This document shows positions 1-8,622 of a stretch of 64,000 nucleotides of DNA, piece by piece. The notes under the pieces are model-generated. The model had not been told where the DNA came from, ran no database searches, and was given only the letters and a program-made list of their open reading frames with translations. The position numbers and the translations under genes were made by a program. Every line of letters starts with the position of its first letter. The first letter of the stretch is position 1. Source of the DNA: Alphaproteobacteria bacterium (GTDB lineage: Bacteria; Pseudomonadota; Alphaproteobacteria; UBA2966); the NCBI GenBank assembly GCA_018654745.1, contig JABILA010000043.1:28077-92076 (forward strand). The letters are read 5' to 3'.

Positions 1-44
1 TTCCTCAAATCTCTTGACAGGACAGCCGGATCGGAGCCGATGCC

Positions 45-992
45 ATGCCGGAAATTTCAGATGACCCCATTAGTGATATCCTGCGACTGATCAGGCTAAA
101 GGGCTGCGTTTATTTTCAATCCGATTTTTCGTCTCCCTGGGGCATGGAGATGGGCGCAGGTCCATTCGCCCAGTATCATGCCGTACTTCGCGGTCAGTGT
201 TGGTTGACCCTGGAAGGAGAACGTCATTTGCTTGAGGCTGGAGATGTTGTGGTGTTGCCGCAAGGCGATGCGCACGTCCTGGTCGACAGCCCTGCAACTG
301 CCACCAAACCAGGAATGGAAGTCTTGTCGGCCATACAATCTGGCCAGAAACCTTTCTCCGATGGCGAGACAAGCGCACGATTGCTCTGTGGTCATTTTGA
401 ATTCGACCGCACAATGAACCACCCCTTTGTCAGGGACCTGCCACGACTGATCCACGTTAAAAGCACAAGCAACGGCGAGCCGAACTGGCTGGAAGCGATT
501 ACCCCGATGCTGGCGGGCGGTACAGGCACCGAACAGCCAGGCACCAACACCATCGTTGAACGCCTGGCGGAAGTTTTGTTAATACAGGTTCTGCGATCCT
601 ATTTACTGGATCAATCCGGGGAGCATGGTTTCCTCGCTGCTCTGGGTGACAGGCACATAAACGAGGCCCTCAAATACATACATGTCGGTGCAGACCGCGA
701 CATTACACTGGCTGACGTTGCCAGGGCCGTTGGCCTCTCCAGATCAGGTCTGGCAACACGTTTCAAGGAGCTGGTCGGTGATACCCCCATGAACTACCTG
801 ACAAGCTGGCGTATGCTCAAAGCCAGGGAGATGCTGCAATCAGCCAGTGTGCCGCTGGTAGAAGTAGCCGAGCGGGTCGGGTACACCTCGGAATCTGCAT
901 TTAGTCGCGCCTTCAAAAGAGAACATGGGCAAAGTCCGGGCGCATTTCGGCATTCGATAGAGCGGTCCGGAAATTCTCTCACCGTAAATTGA
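45..992 (+). CDS. AraC-family transcriptional regulator with N-terminal cupin domain
   Basis: The protein has 315 residues. Residues 10-190 form a cupin-type sensor (a glycine-rich stretch around LEAGDVVVLPQGDAHVL is the typical double-stranded beta-helix turn). Residues 205-310 hold the double helix-turn-helix of AraC regulators, ending in the family signature VAERVGYTSESAFSRAFKREHGQSP. A GGAGCC box lies a few bases before the ATG. This layout (cupin_6 plus AraC) usually controls a neighbouring oxidoreductase or catabolic gene in response to a small effector. The target probably lies left of the window, since the next gene to the right is a tRNA on the other strand. The family is certain; the effector is unknown. 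Confidence 0.9.
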   Translation: MPEISDDPISDILRLIRLKGCVYFQSDFSSPWGMEMGAGPFAQYHAVLRGQCWLTLEGERHLLEAGDVVVLPQGDAHVLVDSPATATKPGMEVLSAIQSGQKPFSDGETSARLLCGHFEFDRTMNHPFVRDLPRLIHVKSTSNGEPNWLEAITPMLAGGTGTEQPGTNTIVERLAEVLLIQVLRSYLLDQSGEHGFLAALGDRHINEALKYIHVGADRDITLADVARAVGLSRSGLATRFKELVGDTPMNYLTSWRMLKAREMLQSASVPLVEVAERVGYTSESAFSRAFKREHGQSPGAFRHSIERSGNSLTVN

Positions 993-1040
993 AGTTTGCT
1001 TGAGAGGCTGAATTTCGGTGCGAACCACCCGAATCAACAA

Positions 1041-1066
1041 AACCCCCAGCTTTAGGCTGAGGGTTT
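1041..1066 (-). terminator. Rho-independent terminator of the tRNA-Val gene
   Basis: On the minus strand a stem (CCCTCAGC pairing with GCTGGGGG around a TAAA loop) is followed by TTTTG. It lies directly 3' of the tRNA gene and fits its terminator. The A-run on its other side means it could also stop the AraC transcript arriving from the left. Confidence 0.65.
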
Positions 1067-1069
1067 CGA

Positions 1070-1144
1070 TGGTGGGCACGGCTGGGATTGAACCAGCGAC
1101 CCCTGCAATGTCAATGCAGTGCTCTCCCGCTGAGCTACGCGCCC
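1070..1144 (-). tRNA. tRNA-Val (anticodon GAC)
   Basis: Read on the minus strand, the gene starts GGGCGCGTAGCTCAG, has the anticodon stem-loop CTGCA-TTGACAT-TGCAG with anticodon GAC, the T-arm GGTTCAATCCC, and an acceptor stem closing with CGTGCCC followed by discriminator A. The 3' CCA is encoded (the last three bases of the gene). All seven acceptor pairs form, one being a G-U. The length of 75 bases is normal. Confidence 0.96.
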
Positions 1145-1315
1145 TTGAAGCGCAGGTTTATAGCGAAATGGGCGTGTTTGGCAAGCCCCGTGCGCGTTGC
1201 AGGGCCAAATTGTTCGCTGGGGCTCAAAATGAGTGCCTGAAACGGCAGATAATGGTGCGACCAACACTTTTTATGCACTACCTGGATAATTGACGGATGC
1301 TCATTCGAGCCGGTT

Positions 1316-1370
1316 GTGCCTGGCAATCAGGCAATTCCATCAAACAGGGTTGCCGGGACCGGCCAGGCAC
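1316..1370 (+). promoter_or_regulatory. Structured leader candidate before the formylglutamate hydrolase gene
   Basis: GTGCCTGGC (1316-1324) pairs perfectly with GCCAGGCAC (1362-1370). Inside it GGCAA (1330-1334) pairs with TTGCC (1350-1354). The nested stems end 17 bases before the start codon of the next gene, which has no obvious Shine-Dalgarno sequence. It could be a cis-acting RNA or a protein-binding inverted repeat. I do not recognise a known riboswitch class. Confidence 0.35.
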
Positions 1371-1387
1371 CGTAATTATCAATAGTC

Positions 1388-2296
1388 ATGTCTAAATCTG
1401 ATCTTCCTGCGGGCGACGTGCAATCGCCCTTGTATCCTTCTCCGTTCGGTGTTCGCCAGCCCGTGCAGGATCTGTCACCTTGTATATTCACATCCCCACA
1501 TAGTGGCGCTGACTATCCCGCGGCTTTTGTCAAAGCTTCCCGTCTTGATCCTGTCGCCCTGCGAGGATCTGAAGACGCCTTTATCGATGAGCTGTTTGCC
1601 GCCGCACCTGATCATGGTGCCCCGTTGCTGAGCGCCCGATACCCCAGAGCCTTTGTCGACATGAACCGTGAGGCCTGGGAGCTTGATCCTGGAATGTTCA
1701 ATGGCGAATTGCCGCACTTTGTGAATTCGTCTTCGCCGCGCGTCTCCGGCGGGCTTGGCACCATCGCGCGCGTTGTCAGCAACGGCGCTGAAATTTATTC
1801 AAAAAAGCTGCCCTTCAGTGAGGCCGAACGCCGCATACGTAGTATCTATATGCCCTATCACAACGCCCTGAAAGAATTGATTGGCGCAACCCAGGCTGCA
1901 ACCGGATGCGCTGTCGTAATCGACTGCCATTCCATGCCGTCTATCGGTGGCCCCATGGATCAGGATAAGGGACGACAACGGGCCGACATCATTCTGGGCG
2001 ACCGCTTTGGCTCCAGTTGTGCAAATGTGGTGACCGATACGGCAGAAGATGCTTTCAGGGAGCTTGGTTATACCGTAACCCGCAACCTGCCCTATGCCGG
2101 TGGATATACGACCCGAAATTATGGTCGCCCCATCGGGGGTATTCATACCCTGCAAATTGAGATGAACCGGGCGCTTTATATGAACGAGCAGGACATTTCC
2201 CGCGGGCCCGATTTCGAAGAAATCCAGGGTCACATGCAGATCATAATTGCACGGCTTTGTGAAATTGATCCGCAACCACTGGCACCCTTGAGGTAA
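1388..2296 (+). CDS. N-formylglutamate amidohydrolase family protein
   Basis: The 302-residue protein carries the family landmarks: SPHSGADYP near residue 34, the metal-binding IDCHSMPS around residue 178, and the late motif IHTLQIEMNRALYM. Family members (HutG2/HutG type) cleave N-formyl-L-glutamate to formate and glutamate at the end of histidine degradation, but no other hut gene is present, so the true substrate may be another N-acyl amino acid. The ATG at 1388 follows a structured leader without a clear ribosome-binding site. The GNAT acetyltransferase gene begins nine bases after its stop codon, so the two are probably cotranscribed, which suggests an acylation/deacylation pair. Confidence 0.85.
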   Translation: MSKSDLPAGDVQSPLYPSPFGVRQPVQDLSPCIFTSPHSGADYPAAFVKASRLDPVALRGSEDAFIDELFAAAPDHGAPLLSARYPRAFVDMNREAWELDPGMFNGELPHFVNSSSPRVSGGLGTIARVVSNGAEIYSKKLPFSEAERRIRSIYMPYHNALKELIGATQAATGCAVVIDCHSMPSIGGPMDQDKGRQRADIILGDRFGSSCANVVTDTAEDAFRELGYTVTRNLPYAGGYTTRNYGRPIGGIHTLQIEMNRALYMNEQDISRGPDFEEIQGHMQIIIARLCEIDPQPLAPLR

Positions 2297-2305
2297 TAAA
2301 ATCTG

Positions 2306-2842
2306 ATGCCTGAAGCCTTTCAAATTCGTCCCGCGCTGAAAAAAGATTTGCCGCAGATCCTGGCTATCTATGGCCACCATGTCCTGCACGGGCTGGCGTC
2401 GTTTGAAGAGCAACCACCGGGCCTGGAAGAGTTCACCCAACGCTGGGAAGCCGTATGCAAAAGCAACTTGCCCTATGTCGTCGCCGTCACTGAAAAGGAT
2501 GTCGTTCTGGGCTACGCCTATGCAGCCCCCTATCGGGCCCGGCCTGCCTATCGGCATACGGTTGAAGACAGCGTCTATGTTGCCCCTGATGCTGCCCGAC
2601 AGGGTTTGGGCAAAAAGCTGTTGGTACGGGTGATTGAAGACTGCGAAAGTCTGGGCTGGGTTCGGCAGATGATCGGTATTATTGGCAACAGCGGCAATGA
2701 CGGATCTATTGGATTGCACGCCCATCTGGGTTTTGAAATGGTCGGCACACTGAAATCAGTTGGCTTCAAACACGGCGGCTGGGTCGACACTGTGATGATG
2801 CAGCGATCGATAAGCAACGGTGATTCTTCTTTGCCGGATTGA
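2306..2842 (+). CDS. GNAT N-acetyltransferase, phosphinothricin acetyltransferase-like
   Basis: The protein has 178 residues and one GNAT domain. The acetyl-CoA-binding motif A (VEDSVYVAPDAARQGLGKKLL) is present near residue 90, and the family-typical GFKHGGWVDTVMMQR is near the C-terminus. Proteins of this subgroup acetylate the amino group of phosphinothricin, methionine sulfoximine or related amino acids, and are often housekeeping enzymes despite the resistance name. It follows the formylglutamate amidohydrolase gene closely on the same strand. Confidence 0.88.
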   Translation: MPEAFQIRPALKKDLPQILAIYGHHVLHGLASFEEQPPGLEEFTQRWEAVCKSNLPYVVAVTEKDVVLGYAYAAPYRARPAYRHTVEDSVYVAPDAARQGLGKKLLVRVIEDCESLGWVRQMIGIIGNSGNDGSIGLHAHLGFEMVGTLKSVGFKHGGWVDTVMMQRSISNGDSSLPD

Positions 2843-3087
2843 ATAATTTACAGACGGTTCCAATCAGAACAGAAACAGTGGCCGCGCCGGCGTGAGCGAG
2901 GGGAGGTCGACACCGACGCAGCCTCCGTCTGGAACGATGCTCATAATGTGAACATCTGGGCCCGATGCAACGAGGGGGGAGGTCATGGGCCCTGCAAGAG
3001 ATATGGTGTTGACCGGGTACTGAGTCCAAGTCCCGCTCACGTTAAGTTGACTGCGAGAACCCAAGAAATAGCCAGGGTTATGGCCCT

Positions 3088-4188
3088 TCAGGAGAGCCGG
3101 ACAGGCTGGCGCTTGCGGCCCCAGTTTCCAGGCAAGCCATTGAAAACACCCGCACAAACGTGCCCACACTGCTTGCACGCACCAGCGTCTGACAGACCCC
3201 AGTCGGACAACTGATACCAGTCCCGACCGATCAGTTTATGCCCACAATTCGAACACCAGGTACTGCTGGCCTTTTCATCATGAACATTGCCTACAAATAC
3301 ATGATGAAGCCCTGCATCCAGGGCAATTTGCCGGGCCTTCAACAAGGTCTGGTGTGGAGTCGCCGGAATATCCCGCATGCGGTAATCAGGATGGAAGGCC
3401 GAAAAGTGCAAGGGCACCTCCGGACCCAGATTTTCAGCAAACCATGCAGCCAGCCTTTTCAATTCATCTTCGCTGTCGTTTTGCCCCGGAATCAGCAACG
3501 TTGTTACCTCGAACCAGACATCCGTTTCGTGTCGCAGATAGACAAGTGTTTCCAGGACTGGCGATAAACTGCCGGTGCATAAATCGTGATAAAATTCTTC
3601 CGTGAAGCCTTTTAAATCGATGTTGGCAGCATCCATATGGGTGAAGAATTCAGCCCTGGGTTCGGGGCAAATATAGCCGGCCGTAACCGCCACCGTTTTG
3701 ATGCCAAGATCATGGCATGCCTTCGCCGTATCGATGGCATATTCCAGAAATATAGTCGGATCATTGTAGGTAAAGGCAACCGACTTGCAGCCTGTCTTGT
3801 GTGCCGCGCGTGCCAGTTGCCCGGGCGTTGCAGCGTCCGCCAAAGTATCCAGTTCGCGTGATTTGGAGATATCCCAGTTCTGGCAAAATTTGCAACTAAG
3901 GTTGCAGCCCGCCGTTCCAAAGGACAGGACAGGTGTGCCCGGCAGGAAATGGTTCAGCGGCTTCTTTTCGATAGGATCAATGCAAAATCCGCTGGAACGC
4001 CCCCACGTCGTCAACAGCATCTCTCCGCCCTTGTTGGCGCGGACAAAACACAGGCCACGCTGACCATCATGCAATTTGCAAAACCGCGGACAAACATCAC
4101 ACTGCAATCGACCATCTTCAAGTTGATGCCAATAGCGTGCCGGGGTGCCGGTAATGTCGGATCCGGTTGTTTCTGTTTCAGTCTTCAT
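3088..4188 (-). CDS. amrS: AmmeMemoRadiSam system radical SAM enzyme AmrS
   Basis: The protein has 366 residues. The radical SAM cluster motif is GTAGCNLSCKFCQNWDIS (Cys95, Cys99, Cys102). An N-terminal cysteine set (CDVCPRFC, residues 30-37) and a C-terminal CSNCGHKLIGRDW / CKQCGHVC pair resemble zinc-ribbon or auxiliary cluster sites. The end GNWGRKRQPVRLS is typical of the family, so the gene is complete. AmrS belongs to a conserved three-part system with Memo-like AmrB and AMMECR1-like AmrA whose biochemical task is not established. The partner gene is divergent and starts 107 bases away, so a shared promoter region is likely. Confidence 0.92.
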   Translation of the reverse strand: MKTETETTGSDITGTPARYWHQLEDGRLQCDVCPRFCKLHDGQRGLCFVRANKGGEMLLTTWGRSSGFCIDPIEKKPLNHFLPGTPVLSFGTAGCNLSCKFCQNWDISKSRELDTLADAATPGQLARAAHKTGCKSVAFTYNDPTIFLEYAIDTAKACHDLGIKTVAVTAGYICPEPRAEFFTHMDAANIDLKGFTEEFYHDLCTGSLSPVLETLVYLRHETDVWFEVTTLLIPGQNDSEDELKRLAAWFAENLGPEVPLHFSAFHPDYRMRDIPATPHQTLLKARQIALDAGLHHVFVGNVHDEKASSTWCSNCGHKLIGRDWYQLSDWGLSDAGACKQCGHVCAGVFNGLPGNWGRKRQPVRLS

Positions 4189-4295
4189 TCACTTCCCGAA
4201 CGCAAAGCTTGCCGAGGTGTCAGGCGAAGTTCTATCATACATACTTCAGATAATACTGCTGATCACTTTCTCCCTGAAGGGCAGGAGAGCGTCGC

Positions 4296-5699
4296 ATGAA
4301 CCGTTCAGAAATCACAAGCCACGAAGCCGTCCGCGCACCAGCTGTTGCCGGTCAGTTTTATCCAGGCGACGCTGCTGCATTGGGTAAAGCTGTTGATGAT
4401 TTCCTTGCAAACGTTGCCGCCCCGGAGGATGGAACAACGTCCTGGCCCAAAGCTATTATCGCGCCGCATGCCGGTTACGTTTATTCAGGCCCTGTTGCTG
4501 CCACGGTATATGCCTGCCTGAAAGCCGCAAAAGATACGGTTAAGAGAGTTGTGTTGCTGGGGCCTGCCCACCGGGTTGCCTTTCGCGGGATTGCTGTGCC
4601 GTCTGTTGCAGCCTTTGACACACCGCTGGGGGCTGTGCTCCTGGACGCAGACGCAATTGAAAGCATCAAGGCATTCTCGACTGTGCTGGTATCCGACAAG
4701 GCACATGCGCAAGAGCACAGCCTGGAAGTTCATCTGCCGTTTCTGCAACGCATTCTGGGTGATTTCTCCCTCGTGCCATTGTGTGTCGGTGATGCTGATG
4801 CCGCTGATGTGGCGGAGGTTCTGGAGCACTTGTGGGGCGGGCCTGAAACCCTGATCGTGATTTCAACTGACCTCAGCCATTATCATGGCTACGACGAAGC
4901 CCGCTTGCTGGATCAAGCGACAGCGCAAGCCATAACTGAATGCCGTACCGATAATGTAACAACACATGGTGCCTGTGGTGGTCGGCCTGTTAACGGCTTG
5001 CTGAAGGTTGCCGGGAAACGAAACCTGAAAATATCCTTGCTGGATATTCGAAATTCAGGTGACACCGCGGGCACGAAAGATCGGGTCGTTGGCTATGCTT
5101 CCTTTCGAATCGATGAGCCTGAAAAGATCGAAAAGCCTGCCGCGAAATATAATGACGCGCAACGACAACACATGATCTCGGTGGCAAGGAGCGCTATTGA
5201 GGCCGGGTTGAAAAACGGCAAACCATCGACCCCCGAATCTGATCTGTATTCTGACTGGGCTCAACAGCAAGGTGCTGCATTTGTGACCCTTGAGATAAAC
5301 GGAAAACTCAGGGGCTGTATCGGGTCGCTGACGGCACATCGCGCCTTGATCAATGACATTGCAGAAAATGCCTTTGCCGCCGCTTTTCGCGATCCCAGAT
5401 TTCCAAAGTTGACGGAAGCAGAATATGGACATCTGGATATCAGCATATCCGTGTTGAGCGAGCCGGAACCGCTGCCTGTAACTGATGAAGCTGATTTGCT
5501 GGACAAGATGCGACCAGGGGTCGACGGCTTGATCCTGCAATCCGGGAGCCGCCGCGGCACATTTCTGCCGCAGGTTTGGCAGCAACTGCCTCAGAAACGT
5601 GTTTTCCTCGCCCATCTTAAAACCAAAGCGGGTTTTGCTGCAGATTATTGGCCCGACGACGTCAAAATCTGGCGCTATACGACGGAAAGCTTCAGTTAA
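4296..5699 (+). CDS. AmrB-AmrA fusion protein (Memo domain plus AMMECR1 domain)
   Basis: The 467-residue protein joins two partners of the AmmeMemoRadiSam system. Residues 10-275 are the Memo/AmrB domain, with APHAGYVYSGPVAATVY near residue 53, the EHSLEVHLPFL segment near residue 140 and ISTDLSHYH near residue 190 giving the metal-site histidines. Residues 290-465 are the AMMECR1/AmrA domain with the signature LRGCIGSL. An AGGAG box at 4283-4287 supports the ATG at 4296. The fusion and the divergent amrS gene place all three components at one locus. The biochemical role is unknown. Confidence 0.92.
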   Translation: MNRSEITSHEAVRAPAVAGQFYPGDAAALGKAVDDFLANVAAPEDGTTSWPKAIIAPHAGYVYSGPVAATVYACLKAAKDTVKRVVLLGPAHRVAFRGIAVPSVAAFDTPLGAVLLDADAIESIKAFSTVLVSDKAHAQEHSLEVHLPFLQRILGDFSLVPLCVGDADAADVAEVLEHLWGGPETLIVISTDLSHYHGYDEARLLDQATAQAITECRTDNVTTHGACGGRPVNGLLKVAGKRNLKISLLDIRNSGDTAGTKDRVVGYASFRIDEPEKIEKPAAKYNDAQRQHMISVARSAIEAGLKNGKPSTPESDLYSDWAQQQGAAFVTLEINGKLRGCIGSLTAHRALINDIAENAFAAAFRDPRFPKLTEAEYGHLDISISVLSEPEPLPVTDEADLLDKMRPGVDGLILQSGSRRGTFLPQVWQQLPQKRVFLAHLKTKAGFAADYWPDDVKIWRYTTESFS

Positions 5700-5772
5700 T
5701 CCAATTCACTGCCTTTACCTGAACGCTCTGCAGCGCTAGAGAATGGCACGCGTTTTGTCTTGTTGATCCTGC

Positions 5773-5801
5773 CTGACCATTTCATATTTCACTTCTATAA
5801 T
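5773..5801 (+). promoter_or_regulatory. Probable sigma-70 promoter for the M23 peptidase gene
   Basis: CTGACC (5773-5778) and TATAAT (5796-5801) are separated by 17 bases. They lie in the 304-base gap 5700-6003, about 200 bases before the peptidase start. The -10 is a perfect consensus, the -35 matches four of six. A second TTGACA at 5901 has no good -10 at the right distance. I see no gene in this gap. Confidence 0.5.
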
Positions 5802-6003
5802 AATTGAGATTCAGCCGGAGACTCCAAACACATCTTGGCAAATTCTTCATATTTGCATGAGAGAAGTGATGGAGAGCCTTGATTCAACAGGAAAAAATAC
5901 TTGACAACGATTCAAGGGTTTTGCATCTTGTTTTGCATTCCACTGCTTAAACCGCAGTTTCCGGTCACTTCACCGGAAAATTCAGTTATATCGGGAGTTA
6001 GAT

Positions 6004-7506
6004 TTGCAGTACGGCGATAACGAACAACCACAATCAGGTGAGTATAAACCCCGCCTGGATGCGCCCAAATTAGCTGCATTTGCCGCGATCAGCCTCGCCG
6101 GTGTTGCGTTGGTTGTGGTTTCGGTCACTGGTGCACCCAGCGTTGGTGCCAGCATCATCAATAATCTGCCCCTGACAACTGTAACGCATTCCGGGATCGT
6201 TGAGCGCGCAGCAGTTGATGTTGCCGTATCAGCTAATTCCGAGCCTGCTCAAAGGGTGTCCGGTCAAAAAGCTTCCGTTCAGATGGCAGCACTGGAACCT
6301 GCACCAACGACAGTTTCGCCAACTACACTTGCCTCTATCGAAACAAAGACAGCCAGCCTGCCTGCCTCTGCGCCTCAGCCAGACATCAAAAAAATTCGTG
6401 TGCGCAAGGGTGATACCTTGATGAAGGCCCTGGTTCGCGCTGGCGCACCGCGCCCTCAGGCGTATGAAGCCATTGCAGCCCTTGGCAAGAATTTTAACCC
6501 GCGACGTTTGAAAATCGGTCAGGAGTTGCAGGTCGCCTTTACACCCAAAGCGGAGCAGACAAAATCTGCTGCTGAACTGTTGTTTGTCCAGATCAACGCA
6601 GACGTTGACCGGGATGTAATTACGGAACGCGAAGAAAACGGATTTGTTTCTCGCGAAATCCTGCGTGAGCTGAAAAAGGTTCACATGCGCAGTGTCGGTA
6701 CAATCAACGACAGCCTTTATTTGTCAGCCCGCCGCAGCGATATGCCCATTGGCATCTTGATGGAAATGATCCGGATTTTCAGTTGGGATGTGGATTTCCA
6801 ACGCGATATCCAGCGCGGTGATTCGTTCGAGCTCTTTTATGAGCAATATACCGACGAAAGCGGCAAGGCCATCAAGAACGGTGATGTTTTGTTTGCCAGC
6901 ATGATGCTGAGCGGAACAAAGGTTAGTCTCTACCGTCACAAACTGGCTGATGGTGCGATTGATTACTTTAACGAAAAAGGCCAGAGCGCTCGCAAGGCGT
7001 TGCTGAGAACACCCGTGAACGGGGCGAGGTTATCTTCGCGTTATGGCAAGCGTCGCCACCCGGTTCTCGGCTATACGAAAATGCACAAAGGTCTTGATTT
7101 TGCCGCCCCGCGTGGCACCCCGATCATGGCTGGCGGAGATGGCGTCATTGAAATGTCGCAACGCAATGGCTCTTACGGGAACTATGTGCGCATCCGGCAC
7201 AACAATAATTACAAGACAGCCTATGCTCACCTGAAAAACTTTGGTCGCGGCATTCGCCGGGGCAAGCGTGTGCGTCAGGGTCAGATTATTGGCTATATCG
7301 GCACGACGGGCCGTTCCACTGGACCACATCTGCACTATGAAATCCTCAAGGCTGGCCGTCAGATCAATCCTCTGCGCCTGAAGTTACCGACGGGTCAGAA
7401 GCTCAAGGGAAAGGCCCTGGCACGCTTCCAGGATATGCGATCCCAGACAGACCAGTCGATTGCAGCGACTCTGACGGCGTCGGAAGTAGCCAGCAACGCA
7501 AACTAA
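6004..7506 (+). CDS. M23-family metallopeptidase with LysM-like domain (envelope peptidoglycan hydrolase)
   Basis: The protein has 500 residues. The TTG at 6004 is the likely start because GGGAG (5993-5997) sits six bases before it. Residues 20-42 are a membrane anchor. Residues 125-180 form a LysM/OapA-like region (IRVRKGDTLMKALVRAG, LKIGQELQVAF). Residues 330-460 are the M23/LytM peptidase domain with zinc ligands His361 and Asp365 (HKGLD) and the HxH pair His442/His444 (HLHYE). All catalytic residues are kept, so it should be an active endopeptidase that cuts peptide cross-links during growth or division. It resembles the MepM group in domain order. Confidence 0.9.
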   Translation: MQYGDNEQPQSGEYKPRLDAPKLAAFAAISLAGVALVVVSVTGAPSVGASIINNLPLTTVTHSGIVERAAVDVAVSANSEPAQRVSGQKASVQMAALEPAPTTVSPTTLASIETKTASLPASAPQPDIKKIRVRKGDTLMKALVRAGAPRPQAYEAIAALGKNFNPRRLKIGQELQVAFTPKAEQTKSAAELLFVQINADVDRDVITEREENGFVSREILRELKKVHMRSVGTINDSLYLSARRSDMPIGILMEMIRIFSWDVDFQRDIQRGDSFELFYEQYTDESGKAIKNGDVLFASMMLSGTKVSLYRHKLADGAIDYFNEKGQSARKALLRTPVNGARLSSRYGKRRHPVLGYTKMHKGLDFAAPRGTPIMAGGDGVIEMSQRNGSYGNYVRIRHNNNYKTAYAHLKNFGRGIRRGKRVRQGQIIGYIGTTGRSTGPHLHYEILKAGRQINPLRLKLPTGQKLKGKALARFQDMRSQTDQSIAATLTASEVASNAN

Positions 7507-7636
7507 AAAACCTTCGAATATATTTCCAACAAGCCGTCTTCCCATATGACCCGGCTTTGATTACGCTTTGTCTCTGAGTTCACATCTTTGAACTCTCCCG
7601 CCGAATGACGTCCAATCCAACATTCCGGAGACAAAC

Positions 7637-8608
7637 ATGCAGACCCGCATTACAGAACTTCTTGGTATCAAGCATCCCGTCATACAGGGTGGCATGCATT
7701 ATGTTGGTTTTGCCGAACTGGCGGCAGCAGTTTCCAATGCCGGTGGCCTGGGCATTATTACGGGTCTGACGCAGAAAACACCTGCAGACCTGGCCAACGA
7801 AATCGCCCGATGTCACGACATGACCGACAAGCCCTTTGGCGTCAATCTGACATTCTTGCCAACATTTGCGGCCCCGCCTTATCCTGAATATATCGAAGCC
7901 ATCATCAAGGGTGGCATCAAGATCGTAGAGACGGCCGGGCGCAGTCCGGAAGCCTATTTACCCGCCCTGAAAGACGCCGGGATCAAGGTCATTCACAAAT
8001 GTACTTCTGTGCGCCATTCGCTGAAAGCTGAAAAAATCGGCTGTGATGCCGTCAGCGTGGACGGGTTTGAATGCGGTGGCCATCCCGGTGAAGACGACAT
8101 CCCCAATATGATCCTTCTGCCCCGTGCCGCAGAAGAACTCACCATCCCGTTCGTTGCATCCGGCGGTATTGGTAACGCCCAGCAACTGGTTGCAGCCCTG
8201 GCGCTGGGTGCTGACGGAATCAACATGGGCACTCGCTTCATCGCCACCACCGAGGCCCCGGTTCATCAAAATGTCAAAGACAGCATTGTTGCTGCCAGTG
8301 AACTGGACACCACCTTGATCATGCGGGGATTGCGCAACACGGAACGGGTGATCAAGAATACAGCTGTTGAAAAGATTGTTGAGATCGAGCGTGAAAAAGG
8401 TGCAGACCTGGCGATCGATGACATCATGGATTTGGTTGCCGGTGTCTACCCCAAAGTCATGACCGATGGCGACATGGAGTCAGGTGCCTGGAGTTGCGGC
8501 ATGGTAGCCGGGCTTATTCACGACGTCCCCAGCTGCCACGATCTGGTAAACAACATGGTGGCAGACGCCGAAGAAATCATCCGGGGTCGCCTGGCGTCAG
8601 TATTGTAA
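7637..8608 (+). CDS. NAD(P)H-dependent flavin oxidoreductase, nitronate monooxygenase-like
   Basis: The 323-residue protein is a TIM barrel of the NMO/2-nitropropane dioxygenase family. It has the N-terminal IKHPVIQGGMHYVG, the central DGFECGGHPGEDD and the FMN phosphate-binding FVASGGIGNAQQLVAALALGADGINMGTRFI. Members oxidise nitronates such as propionate-3-nitronate or act as enoyl-reductase-like flavoproteins. The convergent gene on the right encodes an HxlR regulator. A role in the detoxification of nitro compounds or in the catabolic locus that follows is possible but not shown. Confidence 0.87.
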   Translation: MQTRITELLGIKHPVIQGGMHYVGFAELAAAVSNAGGLGIITGLTQKTPADLANEIARCHDMTDKPFGVNLTFLPTFAAPPYPEYIEAIIKGGIKIVETAGRSPEAYLPALKDAGIKVIHKCTSVRHSLKAEKIGCDAVSVDGFECGGHPGEDDIPNMILLPRAAEELTIPFVASGGIGNAQQLVAALALGADGINMGTRFIATTEAPVHQNVKDSIVAASELDTTLIMRGLRNTERVIKNTAVEKIVEIEREKGADLAIDDIMDLVAGVYPKVMTDGDMESGAWSCGMVAGLIHDVPSCHDLVNNMVADAEEIIRGRLASVL

Positions 8609-8622
8609 TCTGACGTGCCGAA

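Noticed and set aside
2864..3178. Open frame on the minus strand overlapping the end of amrS
   Set aside because: AmrS ends with its normal family tail, so no frameshifted extension is needed, and the frame has no recognisable domain. I could not identify an RNA gene in 2843-3087 either.
5901..5928. TTGACA as a second promoter before the M23 peptidase
   Set aside because: No acceptable -10 hexamer lies 16-18 bases downstream.
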